NCBI GenBank assembly: GCA_902767195.1
Contig: CACXGS010000021.1
Span: 1-7,730, forward strand
Origin: an uncultured Lachnospiraceae bacterium
Lineage (GTDB): Bacteria; Bacillota_A; Clostridia; Lachnospirales; Lachnospiraceae
DNA: 7,730 nt
Direction: 5' to 3'
Below, piece after piece: positions 1 to 5,532 of the stretch. Numbering within the stretch: position 1 is the stretch's first letter; each line of letters opens with the position of its first letter. The notes below the pieces were generated by a model. That model was not told the origin of the DNA. It saw only the letters and a list, made by a program, of their open reading frames with translations, and searched no databases. The position numbers and the translations under genes were made by a program.

Positions 1-180
1 CACAAATTACGAAAAACATTTTGTTCGATTCTTTTAGATTCTGGATTTGACAATAATCTGATTATTTCGGTCATGGGACATACAGACATTTCCACATCTG
101 AGATGTTCTATCACTTTGACAGGAAGACGGCTGATCAGAAGCAGGAGATGTTAAATAATGTGGTAGAGTTTACAGGGTAA
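1..180 (+). CDS. Tyrosine recombinase (integrase), C-terminal fragment cut by window edge
   Basis: This is the last 59 codons of a phage- or ICE-type tyrosine recombinase, which cuts and rejoins DNA at attachment sites through a covalent phosphotyrosine. The fragment begins inside the catalytic domain. It shows HKLR (the HxxR box, visible residues 1-4), then MGHTDIST with the second conserved His at residue 27, and FYHFDR with the likely nucleophile Tyr at residue 37. It ends with a charged tail and a TAA stop. The Tyr is 10 residues after the His, where XerD-like enzymes have 9; the residue at +9 is Phe. Hand-counted G+C is about 36 %, clearly lower than the genes to the right, which fits a transferred element. 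It runs towards the 3' end of a tRNA-Glu about 105 bases away, suggesting that tRNA as the integration site. The family is secure; the kind of element (phage, ICE, island) is not visible. Confidence 0.88.
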   Translation, partial: HKLRKTFCSILLDSGFDNNLIISVMGHTDISTSEMFYHFDRKTADQKQEMLNNVVEFTG

Positions 181-189
181 GACCCATTT

Positions 190-219
190 GATTGACTTGA
201 TTGACTTTTTGATTGACTT
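190..219. repeat. Three direct copies of GATTGACTT between integrase and tRNA
   Basis: The 9-base word GATTGACTT occurs at 190-198, 199-207 and 211-219. The first two copies abut and the third follows after three T residues; a partial GATTTTT follows at 222. The array starts 10 bases after the integrase stop and ends just before the T-tract side of the tRNA terminator. Short direct repeats next to an integrase gene can be arm-type binding sites for the recombinase or its directionality factor. That role is inferred from position only; a simple slippage array is the alternative. Confidence 0.6.
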
Positions 220-228
220 TTGATTTTT

Positions 229-276
229 CAAAAAAAAGAAAACCCGAAAAACCGCATGAATAAAGGGTTTTTCGGG
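229..276 (-). terminator. Intrinsic terminator of the tRNA-Glu gene
   Basis: A perfect 11-bp inverted repeat, CCCGAAAAACC at 243-253 and GGTTTTTCGGG at 266-276, encloses a 12-base loop. Read on the minus strand, the stem is followed by TTTTC and then a run of eight T residues (242 down to 230). That is a canonical Rho-independent terminator, and it begins 9 bases past the tRNA 3' end. On the plus strand the stem is followed by G-rich sequence, so it should not stop transcripts coming from the integrase. Confidence 0.82.
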
Positions 277-285
277 GGTGTAAAA

Positions 286-357
286 CAGTCGATAGGGGAG
301 TCGAACCCCTGATTCCGCCGTGAGAGGGCGGCGTCTTGACCACTTGACCAATCGACC
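286..357 (-). tRNA. tRNA-Glu, anticodon CTC (reads GAG)
   Basis: The minus strand folds as a full 72-base cloverleaf. The acceptor stem is GGTCGAT paired with ATCGACT (one G-T pair at the end). The D-arm is GTC/GAC with an AAGTGGTCAA loop, and the anticodon stem is CCGCC/GGCGG with loop CTCTCAC. The T-arm is AGGGG/CCCCT with loop TTCGACT. The anticodon CTC lies at plus-strand positions 322-324, where the plus strand reads GAG. The discriminator is G and the 3' CCA is not encoded, so it must be added by nucleotidyltransferase. Many bacteria read both Glu codons with a TTC anticodon, so this is probably a second isoacceptor. Its 3' half faces the integrase fragment, so it may carry the attachment core. 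It has its own promoter and terminator. Confidence 0.96.
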
Positions 358-371
358 TTAACAGCTCATTT

Positions 372-422
372 AATATATCATATAGTATTTTGGAATGCAA
401 GGACTTTTTTAAAAAATTTTTC
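372..422 (-). promoter_or_regulatory. tRNA-Glu promoter with UP element
   Basis: Reading the minus strand, TTGCAT (400-395) and TATATT (377-372) are separated by exactly 17 bases. Transcription would start a few bases upstream of the tRNA 5' end at 357. Immediately upstream of the -35 box, 401-422 is an A5-T6-A6 tract that matches most defined positions of the UP-element consensus (A-run, T-run, A-run). That is typical of strong stable-RNA promoters, which contact the alpha C-terminal domain of RNA polymerase. Confidence 0.65.
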
Positions 423-479
423 TGGTTGGATATCTACAAGAAATACAAATTGATTTTTCGTGCATTTTATTTAAATCAC

Positions 480-488
480 TGGTATAAT
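480..488 (+). promoter_or_regulatory. Extended -10 promoter of the flavodiiron gene
   Basis: TGGTATAAT is an extended -10 element (TGn followed by a perfect TATAAT at 483-488). No good -35 box is present at 16-18 bases; the best match is TGCATT at 461-466, and the TG extension may compensate. The predicted start near 495 gives a 5' leader of roughly 95 bases before the flavodiiron ATG. The leader contains a possible tiny reading frame at 510-536. Confidence 0.6.
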
Positions 489-496
489 CATCATAA
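482..496. promoter_or_regulatory. Candidate PerR box overlapping the -10 element
   Basis: The 15 bases GTATAATCATCATAA match the PerR consensus TTATAATNATTATAA at 12 of 14 defined positions with the 7-1-7 layout; mismatches are at 482 and 492. The site covers the -10 box and the likely start point, so a bound repressor would block RNA polymerase. PerR is a Fur-family peroxide sensor, and in clostridia it represses flavodiiron and rubrerythrin genes. Caution: TATAAT is itself part of the consensus, so any good -10 box supplies half of the match. Confidence 0.45.
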
Positions 497-589
497 CAAT
501 AGGAGCACTATGTATTTCTGCAGCATTATCCTATGATTTCCGGGCTATTAAGAGTCTCGGATGATAATTCATAGTCAGAGGAGGTAACT

Positions 590-2377
590 ATGTATATTAC
601 CAACGATATTAAGTATGTAGGTGTCAACGATCATCAGGTTGATCTTTTTGAAGGCCAGTATAAGGTGCCGAACGGTATGGCCTATAATTCCTATGTGATC
701 ATGGACGATAAGATTGCTGTTATCGATACAGTGGATATTAATTTCGGAAGCGAATGGCTGATTAATATCGAGAGAGTTCTGGGCGGACGCCAGCCGGATT
801 ATCTGATCGTACAGCACATGGAGCCGGATCATTCTGCTAATATTGCGGACTTTATGCAGTATTATAAGGATGCTCAGATTGTATCTTCCGCGAAAGCATT
901 TGACATGATGAAGAATTTCTTCGGAACGGATTTCGCCGGCCGTCAGGTTGTTGTTGAGAGTGGTTCTACCCTTCGCCTGGGTAATCATGCCCTGGCCTTT
1001 GTGGAAGCACCCATGGTTCACTGGCCGGAAGTTATCGTTTCCTATGATATTATTGATAAAGTTCTTTTCGCGGCAGACGGTTTCGGCAAGTTTGGCGCCA
1101 ATGATGTGACAGAGGACTGGGTGGATGAAGCCCGCCGTTATTATATTGGTATTGTCGGCATGTACGGAGATTTCGTGCAGGCGGTATTAAAGGTTGCAGG
1201 ACAGCTCGATATTGAGATCATCTGTCCTACTCACGGACCGGTCCTTAAGGAGAACCTGGGATACTATATTGATCTCTATGATAAATGGTCCTCCTACACA
1301 CCGGAAGAGGAGGGTATAGTCATTGCCTACACCTCCGTTTACGGTCATACCAAGGAGGCTGTACAGCTTCTGGCTGAGAATCTGAGAGCCAAGAAGGCTC
1401 CTAAGGTTGTTGTATATGATCTGGCCAGGGATGATATGTCCGCGGCAGTATCCGATGCATTCCGATACAGCAAGCTTGTTCTTGCCACCACTACTTACAA
1501 TGGTGGAATGTATCCTTTCATGCATGATTATCTGCACAGACTGGTGGAGCATAAGTTCCAGAAGAGAACTGTCGCCCTTATTGAGAATGGTTCCTGGGCA
1601 CCCCAGGCAGCCCGTCTTATGAAAGAGATGCTGGCCGGCTGCAACGGCATCGAGTTTACGAAGAATAATGTTCATATCAAGTCGGCTCTCAATGAGAAGA
1701 ATTATGACGAGATGGAGAAGATGGCTTATGAGCTTTGCCAGGAGTACATTGAGCATGATGATGAGCTGGCGAATAAGAATAACATGACGGCCCTCTTCAA
1801 GATCGGATATGGCCTCTATGTGGTCACCACCAAAGACGGCGATAAGGACACCGGCTGCATTGCTAACTCCGTAGTTCAGCTGACCAATACACCTAACCGT
1901 GTGGCAGTTACTCTGAACAAGGCCAATTTCACCCACGACGTGGCTCTTTCCACCGGCAAGCTGAATGTGAACTGTCTGTCTGTGGATGCTCCGTTTGAAG
2001 TGTTCACCAATTTCGGATTCCAGAGCGGAAGAGATGTGAACAAGTTTGAGAACTGGCCGCTGCTGCGCGCAGGTAACGGCATTGCATATCTGCCCAAGTA
2101 TATCAATGCTTTCATGGCACTGAAAGTGGAAGCTACCCAGGATTTTGATACTCATACCATGTTTATCTGCAGTATCGAAGAGGCCCGTGTTGTTTCCGGA
2201 AGAGAGACCATGACTTACAATTACTATCAGGAGAATGTGAAGCCGAAACCGGAAGCAACAAAGAAGAAAGGATTTGTATGCCAGATCTGCGGATACATTT
2301 ACGAGGGAGATGAGCTCCCGGCAGACTTCATCTGTCCCATCTGTAAGCATCCGGCATCGGATTTCAAGCCACTGTAA
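590..2377 (+). CDS. Flavodiiron O2/NO reductase fused to flavin reductase and rubredoxin (FprA-Hrb fusion)
   Basis: This 595-residue soluble cytoplasmic enzyme of the A-type flavoprotein family reduces O2 to water and/or NO to N2O. Domains in order: a beta-lactamase-like diiron domain (about 1-240) with ligands H76, E78, D80, H81 (HMEPDH), H144, D163 and H215; a flavodoxin domain (about 242-390) with FMN loop TSVYGHT at 248-254; a split-barrel flavin-reductase domain (about 397-548); a Lys/Pro-rich linker; and a C-terminal rubredoxin knuckle with C564, C567, C582 and C585. The standard FprA core is about 400 residues. The extra 200 match the plan of Hrb (flavin reductase plus rubredoxin), which in Moorella thermoacetica passes NADH electrons to FprA as a separate protein. 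The whole NAD(P)H-to-O2/NO chain may therefore be in one polypeptide. Only 14 residues separate the two CxxC pairs, a short rubrerythrin-like form. The start is supported by AGAGGAGGT at 577-585. The gene is apparently monocistronic, with a possible PerR site at its promoter. Preference for O2 or NO cannot be read from the sequence. Confidence 0.96.
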   Translation: MYITNDIKYVGVNDHQVDLFEGQYKVPNGMAYNSYVIMDDKIAVIDTVDINFGSEWLINIERVLGGRQPDYLIVQHMEPDHSANIADFMQYYKDAQIVSSAKAFDMMKNFFGTDFAGRQVVVESGSTLRLGNHALAFVEAPMVHWPEVIVSYDIIDKVLFAADGFGKFGANDVTEDWVDEARRYYIGIVGMYGDFVQAVLKVAGQLDIEIICPTHGPVLKENLGYYIDLYDKWSSYTPEEEGIVIAYTSVYGHTKEAVQLLAENLRAKKAPKVVVYDLARDDMSAAVSDAFRYSKLVLATTTYNGGMYPFMHDYLHRLVEHKFQKRTVALIENGSWAPQAARLMKEMLAGCNGIEFTKNNVHIKSALNEKNYDEMEKMAYELCQEYIEHDDELANKNNMTALFKIGYGLYVVTTKDGDKDTGCIANSVVQLTNTPNRVAVTLNKANFTHDVALSTGKLNVNCLSVDAPFEVFTNFGFQSGRDVNKFENWPLLRAGNGIAYLPKYINAFMALKVEATQDFDTHTMFICSIEEARVVSGRETMTYNYYQENVKPKPEATKKKGFVCQICGYIYEGDELPADFICPICKHPASDFKPL

Positions 2378-2402
2378 GTTGAATTCAGGAAGAACGTATA
2401 CA

Positions 2403-2440
2403 GGGGGAAGGTCCTAAGGACCTTCCCCCACTTTATTTAT
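2403..2440. terminator. Shared terminator between convergent redox genes
   Basis: GGGGGAAGGTCC (2403-2414) and its perfect complement GGACCTTCCCCC (2418-2429) form a 12-bp stem with a TAA loop, lying 25 bases after the flavodiiron stop. The plus-strand tail ACTTTATTTAT is moderately T-rich. The minus-strand side has almost no T-run, so termination is probably best for the flavodiiron gene. The hairpin is the only one seen between the two stops and probably also ends the minus-strand gene. Confidence 0.85.
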
Positions 2441-2463
2441 CATGATAACGTTTTGGTCAATAC

Positions 2464-3879
2464 TTATTTTCTTCCCTTGCCTGCGTGTGGAATATCTGTA
2501 TATTTGGCGATATCCCGGTCGATGGTCACCAGATCGTCAATGCACAGATCGTGAACAGAGCTGTGACCTGTGATCCGGGCGAACATCCTAAGCTCCTCTG
2601 TGGAGACATTGAGGAAATTCCCCACCCGTTTTGCGGAAGCTTCCACATGCAGCCTCTTCCGGAGTTCCGGATCCTGGGTTGCGATACCTACAGGGCAGTT
2701 TCCGCTGCCGCAGATGCGATATTGCTGGCAGGCCGCCGCAATCATAGCTGCGCTGGCAATGGCAACGGCATCGGCGCCCATGGCAAGGGCTTTGGCGAAA
2801 TCAGAAGATACTTTGAGACCGCCGGTGATTACCAATGATATATCGGAGTTAATGGAATCCAGATATTTTCTGGCTCTGGCCAGAGCGAACACGGTGGGAA
2901 CCGTGGTGGATTCTCTCAGCAGCAGAGGACTGGACCCGGTGGCGCCGCCACGGCCGTCGATGGTGATGAAATCCGGTTCTGCATATACCGCGTATTCCAG
3001 ATCATCCTCAATCCTTCCCGCGGCAAGCTTGATGCCGATGGGGCGGCCTTTGGAACGTCTCCTGAGCATGGAAACCATGTCCTTCAGGTCCTCCTTGGAA
3101 TTAATCTCCGGGAACTTGCTGGGGCTCTGGATATCTTCGCCAACCTTCTTGCCCCGGATCTTTGCAATCTCTTCCGTTACCTTATCCCCCGGCAGATGAC
3201 CTCCCATACCCGGCTTGGTTCCCTGGCCAATCTTGATTTCGATGGCGTCGGCCTTTTGAAGGTTTTCCTCCGTTACACTGTATTTGTTGGGAATATACTC
3301 AAAGATGTATTTGTAAGCGGCATCCCGCTCTGCAGGGAGAATTCCGCCCTCGCCGCTGCATATGGCGGTCTTGGCCATGGCTGCGCCGGCAGCCAGCGCT
3401 TCTTTCACCTCAGCGGATAAGGCGCCGAAGGACATATGAGAGATGTAAACCGGGCTTTGAAGCACCATGGGCTTCTTGGCGTGCTTTCCGATAACTGTCA
3501 CTGTATCTACCGGATCCCCGTCATTTAAGGGCGGCGGATTGAGCTGTGCTCCCAGAAAATAAATATCGTCCCAGCCCGGCATGGGCATCAGGGTACCCAT
3601 TGCCGCGTGAATAGTATGACCTGTTACAGCCATTTCATGGATCTCGCTCATATAGCGGCAAGCAGGATCATCCCTGACATAGGTCGGATCATAGGCCAGA
3701 TCCCCCTCAAACTCTTTCTTGGGAAGGACTTCTTCCTTTTTTTCCTCCTGGCCGGCAACCAGAGTGAATTTGGAGATGGGCTGTTTGCAGACCGGGCAGG
3801 CGTCCAGCGAACTCAGAGGAGCTCCTTCTTTTTCTTCATCATAAATATAACCACAGATACTACAGGAATAAACTGCCAT
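2464..3879 (-). CDS. Glutamate synthase-like FMN/iron-sulfur protein with N-terminal rubredoxin domain
   Basis: This 471-residue cytoplasmic protein contains the FMN-binding synthase domain of glutamate synthase (GltB domain 2, COG0069 type). Residues 1-40 are a rubredoxin-like zinc/iron knuckle with C6, C9, C28 and C31 and the motif GYIY. A charged Lys/Glu linker follows (about 43-58), then the TIM-barrel domain (about 75-470). Visible barrel motifs are SHMSFGALS (147-155), SGEGG (175-179), IGQGTKPGMGGHLPG (217-231) and DGRGGATGSSP (308-318). The [3Fe-4S] cysteines C384, C390 and C395 have the family spacing C-x5-C-x4-C before PVGIATQDPELRKR. There is no N-terminal glutaminase domain and no GltD-like subunit in the window, so glutamate synthesis from glutamine is not assured. 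It may use ammonia or a partner encoded elsewhere, or act on another substrate as an FMN oxidoreductase. The start is fixed by AAGGAGGG six bases upstream. It converges with the flavodiiron gene, whose C-terminus bears a similar rubredoxin knuckle. Confidence 0.95.
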   Translation of the reverse strand: MAVYSCSICGYIYDEEKEGAPLSSLDACPVCKQPISKFTLVAGQEEKKEEVLPKKEFEGDLAYDPTYVRDDPACRYMSEIHEMAVTGHTIHAAMGTLMPMPGWDDIYFLGAQLNPPPLNDGDPVDTVTVIGKHAKKPMVLQSPVYISHMSFGALSAEVKEALAAGAAMAKTAICSGEGGILPAERDAAYKYIFEYIPNKYSVTEENLQKADAIEIKIGQGTKPGMGGHLPGDKVTEEIAKIRGKKVGEDIQSPSKFPEINSKEDLKDMVSMLRRRSKGRPIGIKLAAGRIEDDLEYAVYAEPDFITIDGRGGATGSSPLLLRESTTVPTVFALARARKYLDSINSDISLVITGGLKVSSDFAKALAMGADAVAIASAAMIAAACQQYRICGSGNCPVGIATQDPELRKRLHVEASAKRVGNFLNVSTEELRMFARITGHSSVHDLCIDDLVTIDRDIAKYTDIPHAGKGRK

Positions 3880-3916
3880 AATGTACCCTCCTTTTTTCTC
3901 AATTTAATTTGCAGAT

Positions 3917-3925
3917 AGTATATCA
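3917..3925 (-). promoter_or_regulatory. Probable extended -10 promoter of the rubredoxin/GltB2-like gene
   Basis: On the minus strand TGATATACT (3925 down to 3917) is an extended -10 element (TGn plus TATACT). No convincing -35 box is found 16-18 bases upstream. A start near 3910 would leave a leader of about 30 bases containing the strong ribosome site at 3886-3893. No PerR-like box was found here. Confidence 0.45.
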
Positions 3926-3999
3926 CAATAACTCATTAAATATTGGGAATATAACAGTTTCTTATAGAAATAATCTAAGAATTCTGCCATCATCAGCTG

Positions 4000-4028
4000 T
4001 TGAAAAAAGTATCCGGATACCATATAAT
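4000..4028 (+). promoter_or_regulatory. Promoter of miaB-mutS
   Basis: TTGAAA (4000-4005) and a perfect TATAAT (4023-4028) are separated by 17 bases, a near-ideal housekeeping sigma promoter. The expected start near 4035 gives a leader of about 58 bases to the miaB ATG. The spacer holds a perfect palindrome, listed separately. Confidence 0.8.
4009..4020. promoter_or_regulatory. Perfect 12-bp palindrome in the miaB promoter spacer (candidate operator)
   Basis: GTATCCGGATAC is an uninterrupted self-complementary 12-mer lying wholly between the -35 and -10 boxes. A dimeric regulator bound there would contact the DNA that RNA polymerase spans. I do not recognise it as the operator of a named family. 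The site is certain as a palindrome; its function is inferred from position alone. Confidence 0.35.
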
Positions 4029-4092
4029 GTGCTTATCTGTGTCTAAAACAGAATAAAAGGCACAGGTCTCGATTCAGGGAGGAAATAATTTT

Positions 4093-5532
4093 ATGATATA
4101 TGAAACTACGACAATCCCTGCCGCACCGGAAAGAGAGCCGGACCGGCAGAGATTCTTTATGGAAAAAGCCAGAGAGCTGATCTGTCAGAAAGAGAGAGAG
4201 CTGGGGCGGAAGCTGACCTTCTGCGACCAGACCTTCGGCTGTCAGATGAACTTCAAAGATTCGGAGAAATTAAACGGCATTCTGGAGGAGATCGGCTATG
4301 TCCGCGTCGATACCCCGGAGGCTGATTTTGTTTATTACAATACCTGCACGGTAAGAGAGAATGCCAATGTCCGGGTCTACGGCAGACTGGGGTCCTTAAA
4401 GAGCATCAAAAAAAGGAATCCTGACATGATTATCGCCATGTGTGGCTGTATGATGCAGGAACCGGACGAACAGGAAAAGGTGAGGACGTCCTTCCCCTTT
4501 GTGAATCTGGTCTTTGGTACCCACAATATCTATAAGCTGGCAGAGCTTCTCTATGAAGTCCTGGTGACGAAAGACAGAGTCTTCGACGTCTGGGACAAGC
4601 CTCAGGAGATTATTGAAGACCTGCCTTCGGACCGGAAGATTTCATTTAAAGCCGGGGTCAATATCATGTTCGGCTGCAACAATTTCTGCTCCTACTGCAT
4701 CGTCCCCTATGTCCGCGGACGGGAGAGGAGCCGGAAGCCGGAAGACATCCTGGCAGAGGTGGAGAAACTGGCGGCTGAAGGCGTGGTGGAAATCATGCTT
4801 CTGGGACAGAATGTGAATTCCTACGGAAAGAACCTGGAGCAGCCGGTTACTTTTGCCCGGCTTCTCTCCATGGTGGAGAAGGTGGAAGGGATCGAGAGAA
4901 TTCGATTTATGACTTCCCATCCCAAAGACCTGTCCGATGAACTCATCGAGGTCATGGCCGGATCCTCCAAGATCTGTCGTCACCTTCACCTGCCCCTGCA
5001 GTCCGGCAGCAGCCGGATTCTAAAGCAGATGAACCGGCGCTATACTAAAGAGAGATACTTGGACCTGGTGGACAGGATCCGCCGGGCAATTCCGGATATC
5101 GCCATCAGTACGGATATTATCGTGGGCTTCCCCGGTGAGACGGAAGAGGATTTTCAGGAGACCGTGGATGTGGTAAAGAAAGCCCATTTCGACAGTGCAT
5201 TTACATTTATTTATTCCAGGAGGACCGGAACACCGGCTGCATCCATGCCGGATCAGGTGCCGGAAGATGTGATTCATGACCGCTTTGACCGTCTTCTGGC
5301 TGTGGTCAACGAAGAAGCCACCAGAAAGAACGCTGAGCTTGAAGGCAGAACGGAAGAGGTGCTGGCAGAGCAGGTCAACGACAGGGATCCCTCCCTGATC
5401 ACCGGCAGACTCTCCAACAACAGTGTGGTACATTTTAAGGCGGATCCATCTGTGATCGGGAAGATCGTCCCCGTGTACCTGGAAGAAGCGAAGGGATTCT
5501 ATTATCTCGGGAGGATACAGGAGAATGGCTAA
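4093..5532 (+). CDS. miaB: tRNA-2-methylthio-N6-dimethylallyladenosine synthase MiaB
   Basis: This radical-SAM methylthiotransferase converts i6A37 to ms2i6A37 in tRNAs that read U-starting codons, strengthening codon-anticodon pairing. The protein has 479 residues. An N-terminal extension of about 40 residues precedes the methylthiotransferase domain, where the auxiliary [4Fe-4S] cluster ligands are C50 (FGCQMN), C85 (NTCTVRENA) and C119 (CGC). The radical-SAM core (about 185-410) has C195-x3-C199-x2-C202 in GCNNFCSYC, followed by VPYVRGRERSR; LHLPLQSGS lies at 298-306. A TRAM RNA-binding domain occupies about 415-478. The N-terminal extension compared with E. coli is normal for Firmicutes members. 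The start is supported by AGGGAGG at 4076-4082, with 10 bases before ATG. It is first in an operon with mutS and overlaps it by 8 bases, so the two are probably translationally coupled. The isopentenyl partner miaA is often found further along such operons in Clostridia. Confidence 0.97.
   Translation: MIYETTTIPAAPEREPDRQRFFMEKARELICQKERELGRKLTFCDQTFGCQMNFKDSEKLNGILEEIGYVRVDTPEADFVYYNTCTVRENANVRVYGRLGSLKSIKKRNPDMIIAMCGCMMQEPDEQEKVRTSFPFVNLVFGTHNIYKLAELLYEVLVTKDRVFDVWDKPQEIIEDLPSDRKISFKAGVNIMFGCNNFCSYCIVPYVRGRERSRKPEDILAEVEKLAAEGVVEIMLLGQNVNSYGKNLEQPVTFARLLSMVEKVEGIERIRFMTSHPKDLSDELIEVMAGSSKICRHLHLPLQSGSSRILKQMNRRYTKERYLDLVDRIRRAIPDIAISTDIIVGFPGETEEDFQETVDVVKKAHFDSAFTFIYSRRTGTPAASMPDQVPEDVIHDRFDRLLAVVNEEATRKNAELEGRTEEVLAEQVNDRDPSLITGRLSNNSVVHFKADPSVIGKIVPVYLEEAKGFYYLGRIQENG
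5510..5523 (+). promoter_or_regulatory. Ribosome binding sites that decide the mutS start
   Basis: Two purine-rich motifs lie inside the end of miaB: GGAGG at 5510-5514 and AGGAG at 5519-5523. The first is 10 bases before ATG 5525; the second is 10 bases before an in-frame ATG at 5534. The MA-x-x-TPMM start at 5525 agrees with the usual beginning of MutS in Firmicutes and is preferred, but 5534 is possible and would remove only three residues. Confidence 0.6.

Noticed and set aside
151..400. Short minus-strand frames crossing the tRNA, its terminator and the repeats
   Set aside because: They run through a structured tRNA and a terminator, and encode low-complexity Lys/Ser/Ile or Phe stretches that come from the repeats and A-tracts.
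562..577. TGATAAT and ATAGTCA half-sites resembling a second Fur-family box before the flavodiiron gene
   Set aside because: The halves are separated by two bases rather than one and the right half has two mismatches; too weak beside the much better site at 482-496.
1187..2350. Open frame of 387 codons on the minus strand inside the flavodiiron gene
   Set aside because: Antisense shadow of a gene with complete ligand motifs; no ribosome site or family resemblance.
2570..3199. Open frame of 209 codons on the plus strand opposite the GltB2-like gene
   Set aside because: Antisense to a well-conserved catalytic region with no independent start signal; considered a shadow.
3950..3966. TATAA-N7-TTATA dyad upstream of the GltB2-like promoter
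   Set aside because: A five-base AT-only inverted repeat in an AT-rich intergenic region is expected by chance. The region was also checked for a PerR box; the best match was only 9 of 14.
4035..4067. Seven-bp stem in the miaB leader
   Set aside because: The 19-base loop and one G-U pair make it weak; no riboswitch-like core or T-tract follows.
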